The translations under genes were made by a program, and so were the position numbers. DNA of 29,351 nt from Funneliformis mosseae (lineage: Eukaryota; Glomeromycota; Glomeromycetes; Glomerales; Glomeraceae). The notes beneath the pieces are model-generated. The model was not told where the DNA came from and did no database searches. It was given only the letters and a program-made list of their open reading frames with translations. Of the stretch, positions 10,497 through 18,400 are shown in pieces. Where the stretch lies: NCBI GenBank assembly GCA_910592005.1, contig CAJVPP010000587.1:1-29351 (forward strand), written 5' to 3'. Numbering within the stretch: the stretch's first letter is position 1; each line of letters opens with the position of its first letter.

Positions 10497-10529
10497 CCAG
10501 CAAGACATAAATAAGCGAAAAAAGCCAAA

Positions 10530-11150
10530 TTGACATGCTTTCCGAAAAGTGATTTATATAATAAGCAATTAATTAATTAAGAAGCGTGTTTGCCGTTGTT
10601 GACTATTACATTTATAAACTTTTATTTATATTTATTTCCGTTATGAAGAAATGGAATAATTATATTGGTTAACTCCTCTCCAAAATTATGCAAAGTTAAA
10701 TATGCTTCCCCATTCATCGAATTTGTATCGAATTTGTATCAAGGACAATTGCAGAGGATAATGTTCTATGGTACAAGTTATTATTTCACACATGCAAATA
10801 CAAATTTATGAAAATTTTTGTGATGAAGTAATAAAGAAATCATAAATGGTTTTTTTCAACTTGTGCTATGTAATCACAAAGACGACGTATTACGATCCTT
10901 AAAATTTTTGTAGAAATACGTGAATAGCAAATGAAAGGGGTAATAAAATTTTGTGATGCTTAAAATGCGGAAATTATTTTATAAGGATTTAATTAATCTA
11001 TCATCTAGTTGTAATAATATTATGTAAAAGGAAGCGAAGAATTTCAATCGCCCATTATAAATTACTCTTCTGATAAAGCACTTACCATATTCATAAAACA
11101 ATACTGTCAGGATAATCGAATCGATCACTTGAGAATGTATAACTTTTCGG
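10530..11150. other. Intergenic DNA
   Basis: AT-rich sequence with no gene. It contains a short direct repeat of ATCGAATTTGT (about 10718-10740) and AATTAATTAATTAA at about 10565. Nothing else is recognised. Confidence 0.5.
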
Positions 11151-11151
11151 T

Positions 11152-11355
11152 ATGACAATGAACCCGCTTATTCCTATAGAAATTCCGATGTACTCGTCGA
11201 AATATGTAAATTCCTTTTTAAAGGTGTTACAAATAATTACGTTTAAAGTTTATTTTTTGTTAATATTGTCCGTTTTAGAAAAGAATTCAACCGTACTTCC
11301 AAATAATACTAAAAATAATCAGAAAGTTAAAAGATTCAGTTTATCGAATTTATAA
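11152..11355 (+). pseudogene. Possible fossil small secreted-peptide ORF
   Basis: A 67-codon ATG frame contains, from codon 30, a hydrophobic stretch FKVYFLLILSVL followed by STVLPNNTKNNQ and ending in KVKRFSLSNL. If codon 30 (ACG at 11239) were once ATG, the protein would be a 38-residue signal-peptide precursor with a Leu-Pro after the hydrophobic core and a Lys-Arg site before the last six residues. That is the same plan as the gene 160 bases downstream. As it stands, the N-terminal 29 residues do not look like a secretion signal. It could equally be a chance open frame. Confidence 0.25.
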
Positions 11356-11467
11356 TTAAGGGAGCTTCAATGTGGTGAAACGATTAAATAAATAAACAAA
11401 AAAAAAAAATAAAAAATAAAATCAAATAAAAAATCGAAATATTTATTCACAGGTTTTTTTTTTTCTT

Positions 11468-11474
<7 letters not shown>

Positions 11475-11500
<26 letters not shown>
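11475..11500. repeat. Poly-A tract (26 nt) after a T-rich run
   Basis: A T-rich run (11455-11474) is followed by 26 A residues, ending 15 bases before the ATG of the small-peptide gene. It may form a hairpin in the 5' leader. Length is likely to vary between strains or assemblies. Confidence 0.8.
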
Positions 11501-11502
<2 letters not shown>

Positions 11503-11515
11503 AAGAATAAACAAA

Positions 11516-11811
11516 ATGAAAAGATATATGTTTATTATTTTACTTTTCAGTTTATTTCTTTTAAATGATTTGGTAAATGGGTTACCAATTTTACCAAATG
11601 AACATTTAAGTTTACGACAAGACTTTATGAAACACCATGAAAAGTAAGTCCATAATGTGAAGTTTTTGATCCTTGTAGACCTCTTATTAATGAATTTTAA
11701 ACATTTTTTTTTTTTTTTAGATTTAACAAACGTCGGTTTGGAGAAAATCATCCACCATCGACTGGAACTACTGAGAGCGACGATACATTTGTCCCCAGTG
11801 CCCCGGAATGA
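11516..11811 (+). CDS. Small secreted peptide precursor 1 (72 aa, two exons)
   Basis: The exons are 11516-11643 and 11721-11811. The 77-nt intron has GTAAGT at its 5' end and a long T-run plus TTTAG at its 3' end, and splits a Lys codon (phase 2). The start ATG follows ACAAA. The protein opens with a clear signal peptide (MKRYMFIILLFSLFLL, cleavage likely after Gly23) and the mature part begins LPILPNEH. A dibasic site NKRRF (about residues 44-48) separates it from a hydrophilic C-terminus with Pro, Thr, Glu and Asp, ending TFVPSAPE. There are no cysteines in the mature part. Function is unknown. Secretion and possible Kex2-type processing at Lys-Arg are inferred. It could be a signalling peptide or effector. 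Two genes of similar plan lie on the other strand at 14526-14765 and 15237-15491. Confidence 0.75.
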
Positions 11812-12383
11812 TCTTTAAGCTGTTACAGAAGGAAAAACATTTGAACCTTTAACTTGATTAAATATAGTAAAACAGCAAATTCATGTGATTTCTGTTTTAA
11901 ATCATTTATTTCGTGCTATGACACATGAAAAAAAAACAAGGATCGAAAGGACTTTTATTTTAATATAATTGTTTTTTACATTTACTTATTTATAGCGTAA
12001 GCAGTAATTTAATAAAACTTAATATTGATTGAAAGGGATGATTTATTAAATAAAATCAGTTTGTCATTGCATTCCACGTGACATACGAAATAGCACATTC
12101 GTTGACTATTATAAAAACCTCTAGTGCAGATTTGATACTCAGGCACAAAGAATGATTTATATTGAACAATAGATATTAATAAGGTTATAGAATTCAATTA
12201 GTCCATCACGATAAACTAATATGCAATATGGTTGTGCAACAAATACGGTTTTAATATTTAAATTAGGAATCTTTTTAACCAACTTTTATTATTATTTTTT
12301 TTTTCTTCCTTTGTGAATTTCTCGTCGTCGGTTTAAACCTAGAATTTTTAAACCTTCACTCTCTCACACTTTAATCAAAAACA
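11812..12383. other. Intergenic: 3' region of peptide gene and 5' region of F-box gene
   Basis: No gene is supported. A 62-codon minus-strand frame (12009-12197) lacks an ATG start. The bases before the F-box gene include a T-rich run (about 12286-12306) and AACCTTCACTCTCTCACAC (12352-12370), a pyrimidine-rich leader of the type often seen just before fungal start codons. Confidence 0.45.
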
Positions 12384-13154
12384 ATGTACGAAAGATTCTT
12401 AAAACCATTAATTAAACAGATTAGAAAATCGAAATCGTTCAAAACGTCATCTCCCGAAACCATCAACGTCCCTCTAACTCCTGAAATCGCACTTTCATTT
12501 CACAATGACACCCAGCCTAATTTATCACCGATCCAATTGATGCCAGTTGAAATCTTGGTTATGATTTGTTATTATTCAACACCACAAGATTTATATTCCC
12601 TTTGTTCAGTATGTAAATATTTTAGGACGATATTATGGTCGAAATCACCAAAGACACAAGTCATCTGGGAACGGATTAGGATCTTGAATCAAAGGGATTG
12701 TCATCATTATTTATCCCCACCAAAGAACATGACAGAGCAAGAATATATTTGGAGAACCACAATGGCAAATAAATACCATTGTCAATTTTGTCTTTTACCC
12801 ATTAATATGATTTATTATGACCTTTATACTACAAATATAATTTGCTGTGAAGAATGTATTCATAGTCGGAAATATGGTATAATTAAACATAAGTATGATA
12901 AATATAAAAGGTTACCAAAGAAATTTGAGGAATCTATCATACCGACGAGGCATTTTAACTTGAATCCAAATTATTATAAATTATATTGGTTAAAAGATAT
13001 CGAAAATTTTAAGGCAAAGTATTACTCTTTAAAGAAGAAGGAGAGAAAGGGATGGTTACAAGAGAGGAGAAGGGAGGTCAAATTGTATTTAAAAAACATT
13101 GACAAGTACATTAAACAGGATGAGTTACGTTTAAGAAGTTCTCATTGTCATTGA
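12384..13154 (+). CDS. F-box protein with a Cys-x2-Cys module (256 aa)
   Basis: F-box proteins are the substrate-choosing subunits of SCF ubiquitin ligases and bind Skp1 through the F-box. Here residues about 51-85 read LMPVEILVMICYYSTPQDLY and continue through SVCKYFRTILW, a typical N-terminal F-box (L-P-x-E-I-L…V-C-K-x-F-R). Residues 131-158 hold HCQFC and IICCEEC, a pair of Cys-x2-Cys knuckles that probably bind one zinc. The C-terminal third (about 165-256) is Lys/Arg/Tyr-rich and may be a coiled region; it has no recognised substrate-binding repeats. The gene is intronless, with start context AACAATG. The last 44 bases overlap the convergent gene on the minus strand. AM fungi carry large F-box families. 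The target protein is unknown. Confidence 0.8.
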   Translation: MYERFLKPLIKQIRKSKSFKTSSPETINVPLTPEIALSFHNDTQPNLSPIQLMPVEILVMICYYSTPQDLYSLCSVCKYFRTILWSKSPKTQVIWERIRILNQRDCHHYLSPPKNMTEQEYIWRTTMANKYHCQFCLLPINMIYYDLYTTNIICCEECIHSRKYGIIKHKYDKYKRLPKKFEESIIPTRHFNLNPNYYKLYWLKDIENFKAKYYSLKKKERKGWLQERRREVKLYLKNIDKYIKQDELRLRSSHCH

Positions 13155-13635
13155 GTTCGAAAACATCCCTTAAAATGATCATAACAATGATAAACATAAA
13201 CGAAATGATCATATTAGGAAATACTGACTTATAAATGGATGCCCCATTTTCTTCATCCTCCAAGGAACTTCTAATCCAATCAATATCATGGGTGGGAAAC
13301 GTGTCAATGGTACTAAAAGACGTTGTGGTTGAGGTTTCACTAGAAATCGTGCTATCGGTATCATCATCATCATCATCATCGTTCCGACTGTTGAATGCTT
13401 TATAGTTATTTTTTAACTTTGTATAGAAAATATCCTGCACCGCTTGTAGATTATTAATGGAAACGATGTCTTCAAATGAAGGTGAATATAACGCTTGTGC
13501 GTAGGTTTTGGTGAGTTTAAAGGGTACTTCTTCTGATAACTTTGCGCAGGCTAATTTGTAACAACGATCCAAATCGAACTTTGATAACGTAACGAAACGA
13601 TCCTGTTGTGTTTTGGTTCGGGTTAAAATCGGCAT
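13111..13635 (-). CDS. Unknown protein with C-terminal membrane segment (174 aa)
   Basis: The ATG at 13635 (TTGAAATGCCG) is chosen because the open frame upstream has no ATG, only a TTG, and reads as leader sequence. The protein starts MPILTRTKTQQDRF and has a soluble region with DLDRCYKLACAKLSEEVPFK. A run of seven Asp (encoded by GAT repeats, about 13361-13382) is followed by a Ser/Thr-rich linker, then SIYKSVFPN and one hydrophobic segment of about 18 residues (FMFIIVMIIL, residues about 138-155) close to the C-terminus. That is the layout of a tail-anchored protein, with the N-terminus in the cytosol. I do not recognise the family. The final 15 codons lie opposite the end of the F-box CDS. 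A signal peptide is absent. Confidence 0.65.
   Translation of the reverse strand: MPILTRTKTQQDRFVTLSKFDLDRCYKLACAKLSEEVPFKLTKTYAQALYSPSFEDIVSINNLQAVQDIFYTKLKNNYKAFNSRNDDDDDDDTDSTISSETSTTTSFSTIDTFPTHDIDWIRSSLEDEENGASIYKSVFPNMIISFMFIIVMIILRDVFELNDNENFLNVTHPV
13361..13382. repeat. ATC trinucleotide repeat in coding sequence
   Basis: Seven consecutive ATC units on the plus strand encode a poly-aspartate run in the minus-strand gene. Such tracts expand and contract easily. Confidence 0.8.
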
Positions 13636-13758
13636 TTCAAAAGGGAACAAAAGAAAGGAAATTGGAAAATAAATAAATAAAAAATTAATGGATTGGGACT
13701 TTGTCCTCAAAAAGGTAAAAATCGAATAATTTTTTCCTCTTTTGAATTTAAAATCTTA

Positions 13759-13777
13759 TTCGCGAGTTTGACGCGAA
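13759..13777. promoter_or_regulatory. Inverted TTCGCG-7-CGCGAA pair, MBF/E2F-like
   Basis: Two opposed CGCGAA half-sites separated by seven bases lie about 125 bases upstream of the start of the 174-residue gene. ACGCGAAA resembles the sites used by fungal SBF/MBF and by E2F-type cell-cycle factors. The match is by eye, and a control role is a guess. Confidence 0.3.
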
Positions 13778-13799
13778 ATAAAAAATAATTTAGGGTTAA

Positions 13800-14475
13800 A
13801 GGTTAAAACATCATTTACAAAAGTAGGAAATTTATCATCGTTCTTATATATAAATGTTTTGCATGTAAAAAAAAAAAATAAAAATAAAAACAATGGAACA
13901 CACACATCCTATGCAAATGGGGAATCTTTTTGCATAAAATTAATTAATTCTCATGTATTAATAATTCTTGGTTTACCGAAGCAAAACTAAGTTACGTTCA
14001 ACATTGCCATTTATAAAGTTTTTGCCCTATCTTTTGATTTTATTTCCTCAAGAAAAATTATCGAAAAATTTACTTGTTTTTTTCTGTTAGAAAAAACGAT
14101 TTTTTTTTTTTATTTATGGGAAAGGACTGGTTTAGGTAAGATCTGTTTCACAATTAAATTGTCAAAATATATTTTGACCAATATTGGCAATATTATAATT
14201 AGTAAATTAGTTTAATTAGTTGGATTTAAATAATATTAAATTTGATTGGTTTTATTTTTATTATAATATTTATTAAAAATTAAGACCTCTTTAAAAGGAG
14301 CAACTTAAACATGTTTCTATGATATTGATCTATAAAATGCAGCGCAAATCTAAACATCAAATTATCGTTAAATTCCAATTGATCTTTTCGGCCTTCTGCC
14401 AGAGGTTTGTGGTTTATTAATTCCGTACCGAGTCGCGTCCATTCTATTTTCAAAATTATTTTTTTTTTTTTTAGG
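13800..14475. other. Intergenic DNA
   Basis: No gene is supported. There are poly-A and poly-T tracts near 13868, 14100 and 14460. A 27-codon ATG frame at 14338-14421 is more GC-rich than its surroundings but shows no domain, and no convincing splice extension was found. Confidence 0.45.
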
Positions 14476-14525
14476 GTTAGATGATAAAGGAAATACTTTG
14501 AAAAAAAAAAAATATTTTAAAATAT

Positions 14526-14765
14526 TTACGCTTCTTCTTTTTCTTCTTTGACTTTTTTAGGTGGTGGAGGTTTTTGAACTTTAACTTTTTTAGGTGGCGG
14601 AGGTTTTTGAACTTTAACTTTTTTAGGTGGCGGAGGTTTTTGAATTTTAATTTTTTTAGGTGGCGGAGGTTTTTGAACTTTTTTATTGTTAATCGGCAAG
14701 CTAGTCGCCAATGAGAAAAGACATAGAACAATCAGTAAAGTCAAAATTAAAGTATTTGGTTTCAT
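14526..14765 (-). CDS. Small secreted Lys/Pro-repeat peptide precursor 2 (79 aa)
   Basis: This is a single-exon gene starting with ATG in the context AACAACATGAAACC. The first 22 residues (MKPNTLILTLLIVLCLFSLA…TS) are a signal peptide, and the mature protein begins LPINNKK. Four tandem copies of an 11-residue unit, VQKPPPPKKVK and close variants, follow. The protein ends in the charged tail EEKEEA. There are no cysteines. The repeats are nearly identical in DNA (33-bp steps), which suggests recent duplication. Lys-Lys pairs between units could be processing sites, although Lys-Arg is the preferred fungal Kex2 site. A polyproline, lysine-rich secreted protein could also bind acidic cell-wall polymers. 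Function is unknown. It sits 470 bases downstream of a second minus-strand peptide gene with the same Leu-Pro mature start. Confidence 0.75.
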   Translation of the reverse strand: MKPNTLILTLLIVLCLFSLATSLPINNKKVQKPPPPKKIKIQKPPPPKKVKVQKPPPPKKVKVQKPPPPKKVKEEKEEA

Positions 14766-14875
14766 GTTGTTTGTAAAGAGGAAAAGGTTTGTTTAAAAGA
14801 ATGTTTGGATTGGCAACAAAATTTGAATTGCTCGCTGTTAATATTTATTATTTTATTTTTAAATAAAAAAAAAAA

Positions 14876-14902
14876 TGAAATGAAGGGATCCTTTCCTTAT
14901 AA
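14876..14902 (-). promoter_or_regulatory. Core promoter candidate of peptide gene 2
   Basis: On the minus strand TTATAA (14897-14902) is followed after six bases by GATCCCTTCATTTCA (14876-14890), 111-125 bases before the ATG. The 15-base element is the same, except at one position, as the one before peptide gene 3, where it also follows a TATA-like box. It may mark the transcription start region. Confidence 0.45.
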
Positions 14903-15080
14903 AAGTTTTTTTTTTTAAAAAAAAAAAGATTACATGCAAATTCTAGCTACATGATTAATTAATTAATCACAAAACAAATTTTTCGGCTGTGAACTATCAA
15001 CAATTTTCTTTATTTCGCCGCATAAAGACGCATAAAATATTTGTTACATTTGTAATTTCATTACATAAAATCTTAGTCTA

Positions 15081-15115
<35 letters not shown>

Positions 15116-15236
15116 ACGAAGCCTAAATATTAAATGATTACATTAAATATATTTTATATATATATAACAGTCTGAGAGAAAGAAGGTAGTGGAAATTATT
15201 TAGATTAGATTATGACTACTACTTCATCACATCATT

Positions 15237-15491
15237 CTAGTAAGAAACTCTGCCGCCGTATTTCGTTTTATTCACTCCATCCCGATCCGAGTTCATGTCA
15301 TTATCGCTATAATTCGAATTTTTCTTTTAGTAAGTTGAAAAAAAAAGATTTCTTAAAAAGTAAAAAAATTTCTAACGTTGAGAAGGTATTTACCTTGTTT
15401 TTGTTGTTTTTTTAGCTGGTAAACTTTCGACCAATGAAGAGACCGAGACCAAGGCAAGCATGCACATCATTGTAATAAATTTGAAATTCAT
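15237..15491 (-). CDS. Small secreted peptide precursor 3 (55 aa, two exons)
   Basis: The exons are 15491-15394 and 15306-15237, read right to left. The 87-nt intron starts GTAAATACC, has a branch-like TTACTAA (15327-15333) about 20 bases before its TATAG end, and splits a Ser codon (phase 2). An alternative AG at about 15324 would shorten the protein and is less likely. The protein starts MNFKFITMMCMLALVSVSSL, a signal peptide with likely cleavage after Ser23, and the mature part begins LPAKKTTKT. A short polar stretch rich in Asp and Asn leads to the C-terminus NKTKYGGRVSY. The mature part has no cysteine and no Lys-Arg site. Function is unknown. The spliced model is inferred from splice signals and the sensible reading frame. 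The plus-strand open frame at 15212-15415 is only its antisense shadow. Confidence 0.65.
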
Positions 15492-15493
15492 TC

Positions 15494-15500
<7 letters not shown>

Positions 15501-15532
<32 letters not shown>
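15501..15532. repeat. TTA trinucleotide microsatellite in peptide gene 3 leader
   Basis: About ten TTA/ATT units lie 10 bases upstream of the ATG of the minus-strand gene, thus in its 5' leader. Confidence 0.85.
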
Positions 15533-15533
<1 letters not shown>

Positions 15534-15555
15534 CTTTTGGTTTTTTCGTGAAATT

Positions 15556-15593
15556 TGAAGTGAAGGGATCGCGTTTGCTGATTATTTATAAAC
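15556..15593 (-). promoter_or_regulatory. Core promoter candidate of peptide gene 3
   Basis: On the minus strand GTTTATAAATAAT (15581-15593) is a good TATA box. Ten bases downstream lies GATCCCTTCACTTCA (15556-15570), 65-79 bases before the ATG. The same arrangement precedes peptide gene 2. Confidence 0.5.
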
Positions 15594-15594
15594 T

Positions 15595-18195
15595 TTTTTC
15601 AAAATGAAAAAAAGGTAATAAATTATTTGAAGGAATCGTAATTGTAAACACGGCAATGACAATTTTTATCATGTACAATTGCTTGCCAAATAAATATGCA
15701 CGTAATATTAGGAGCATCGGCGAATTCCGGATCTACCGTCTTTCGTTTACCGGCATACCTACCGTTTGATCTAATGTAATTCTTACGAAAATGCTTTCTT
15801 GTAAGTTCCCGTATAGAGAATGAACTAATCAGGTTCTGTTAACAAAGAAATTTAGATTCGGATTAGAAATTCATAAAATGAACGTCTTTATGATCGATAT
15901 ATCAATGAAAAAAAAAAAAAAGTGGGCGTCTCTAATGAATGAATTGCAAATGGGATTGGTTCGTACTTTTTCTTCAATGGCAATTACTGAAAAGAAATGA
16001 TGCGCATTAAAAAATTCCCTGCATTATACAACTTTGATCCTTAAATTTTGGTATCTTTAGTAATTAATTGAATTAATTCTGCAATACGATGGATGATGTT
16101 ACACCTTTTGTTTCTCTTTTTTTTTAAAAAAAAGAAACGCTTATCATTTCTATATATTAGTTTCGCAAAAGTTTGTAACCGAAAGAAATAAATTATGTTT
16201 TGCAACAGTTGGTAAATTGTAAAGAAAGTGGGTAAATAAAATTAAATGTACAAATCTAATTATAAAACTGGTGCCTCATGTTTTTATTTTGTTTCTCCAA
16301 GTTCTTCTAAAAGGAACCGACATGCATTTCGGAATTGATTGTTTTATTCATTTGTTATTATTTTTTTTTTTAATTAAATGTCATTGACATTTTTAGTTTT
16401 ATCCAAAATTATAATTGGCAAAGAGTGCACAATCTATTATTATATGAATCATTTTGAGGGTTTCAATTGTGCAAACTCACATAAGGGTTAATATTGACAC
16501 CGCTCTCCGCTAAATAAAAGGGGTTTTGACATATAGGTACTTTTGATTGTAGCTTTGATAACAAAATCTTCAGCCACTTCTTTTATTTGAATAACGTGCG
16601 ACAAACTTTCGTGAAAAATTTGACATCAACAAACATATAATTAGAATTATAATGAATCTAATTCTCTTATTTTTTTGTTAAATAGATTCAATTCCACTAT
16701 TTTTTTTTTCAAAAGTAGAGTTAATCCGTCGCAATTAATCATGAACAATTTTTTCCAAAATTTGATTTGGCTTTTCGACGTTGAATTCTCGACATTTTTG
16801 CGCAGTGCCGATATGGGGCACAGTAATTTGATGATAATGTTTTTATTGCCAAATGTCATCTTATTTTGGCCAAGACAACTCCTGAAATTTCAATTGTTGC
16901 ATTTTTGCACCTCCGACGTTAATTAACAATTCCAACAATTGATATTGGGCGTTAAATTTTTTACCTGATTTTCGGCATGAATAATTCTTCTTTTGATTCG
17001 AATTAAATTTCAGACAGCTCGCGAATTTTATTTTTTCGAACCATTATTAACGAAGAGAATGTTTTTAAATCAAAGATATTGTATATAATACAGTAATGCT
17101 TATCATCCGTCGATCAGACTTTTTGGAAATGAAATCAAGATCTGAAAACAATAGAATAGACTCCAATCGAATCTGTCGGCAAAAGGACTCGATTCGATAT
17201 TAATTAACCGAATTAAATTTGATTGCTTTTTACAGTCATAACCGAATTAATTTTGATCTCTTTATATGGTTAGGTGATTAAATGATTTATATCATATTTC
17301 AAGATTTCAAGATTTCAAGTCATCCCTTTTTGTAAAAGGAACAATGTACCCATTTCCAGCAGAATCTTTTTTCTTTCGTAAATATTTATATGTAGTCACA
17401 CATTTCATGTGCCGCATGTTGTTACATTGTGCGTCCTATAACTATAAAAATGTGTTAGGCTCTTGGCATACAATAGAAACCCAATTTTAATGGATGTGAC
17501 CCTTTAACAACGAGAATTTAATGGATTCTATTTTTAGAATAATAATTGTGAAGAATATAACAATTATGAACACTTTTTAGGTTCGATCAGACATGTAATT
17601 TTAAATTTCGAACCTTTTAAGGGGACAGAAAAAATTCCCATGACAATTCTGAACCCTGTTGCAGATCGAACCCAATTATTTTTTAATTAGGAAACTTTTA
17701 ATAACGTTGAAAATCACTATGATATTTATTATGAGGGGTAACACATTTTTTTTTTTTTTTTTCCATAGTGTGTCATCATGTAACGATTATAATAACTGAT
17801 AATAACTGAGATAGATATTTTTTTTACAAATTAAAATTTCTTTGACAAAAGATTTAATGGACAAAAACGATAAAAATAATCAATCTCTTCATGCTTTAAT
17901 AAATCGATTACTTTTATTACCTCCTAAATTAAGCTAGCGGTAAGGATTTTTAAATTTATTAAATCTTTCCTTCTTTTACTTCCAAATCAATTACAATTCC
18001 AAATTCTTATACAAATAAAACTTGCGTGCGTATAAAAACTTAAGGAACTTAACAAACAAAATGCATTATCAATATCAATAGACCAATTAATTAATTATTA
18101 CCGTTTAAGGTTAAAAGCACAACTCGCTTATTAGGTAATTGTGACAGGTTCTCAATTATATTTAGCCAACACCATATCATTTTCTTTATTCTTCG
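15595..18195. other. Long intergenic region, no supported gene
   Basis: About 2.6 kb separates the peptide genes from the large membrane-protein gene. The plus-strand frame at 16675-16926 and the overlapping minus-strand frame at 16647-16859 show no domain, and the plus one has no ATG at its start. Part of 16640-16930 is less AT-rich than the rest and could be a decayed exon or non-coding transcript. Long homopolymers occur near 16122 and 17746. No repeats, TIRs or tRNA were seen. Confidence 0.4.

Positions 18196-18228
<33 letters not shown>
18196..18228. repeat. Poly-A tract of 33 nt
   Basis: An uninterrupted run of 33 A residues lies about 170 bases upstream of the start of the large membrane-protein gene. 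Fungal promoters often carry nucleosome-excluding poly-A/T tracts; its true length is uncertain in any assembly. Confidence 0.8.
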
Positions 18229-18230
<2 letters not shown>

Positions 18231-18400
18231 TAATAATGTCGACAACGAACACAAACAATTAATAATTGTCTGATGATTGACCCAAACAAAAAAAAAAGAT
18301 AAATATCATCACAACTTATTTTTTAAGGTTTTAATCCTTCTTTTTTCTTTCGTTTTTTCCGATTTATAACTTGCAGCTTCTTAACTTTGATGACGTTCAA

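Noticed and set aside
11473..11751. 92-codon minus-strand frame
   Set aside because: Antisense of peptide gene 1 and its poly-A leader; the Phe and Lys runs come from homopolymers.
12009..12197. 62-codon minus-strand frame with four Cys
   Set aside because: It begins at TTG with a stop codon just upstream, has no ATG before residue 33 and no signal peptide.
14338..14475. 27-codon frame followed by a possible intron ending in a T-run plus AG
   Set aside because: The best splice runs into a TAG after two codons, so no meaningful protein results.
14477..14731. 84-codon minus-strand frame with repeated Lys-Asn-Leu-Arg
   Set aside because: It is the frame-shifted reading of the 33-bp repeats of peptide gene 2. 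That gene's own frame has a signal peptide.
15212..15415. 67-codon plus-strand open frame
   Set aside because: It runs antisense through the intron and exons of the minus-strand peptide gene, which has a signal peptide, good splice sites and a TATA box. The plus frame shows no motif.
16647..16926. Overlapping open frames on both strands
   Set aside because: The plus frame starts at TTG, neither has a domain or signal peptide, and no splice partners were seen.
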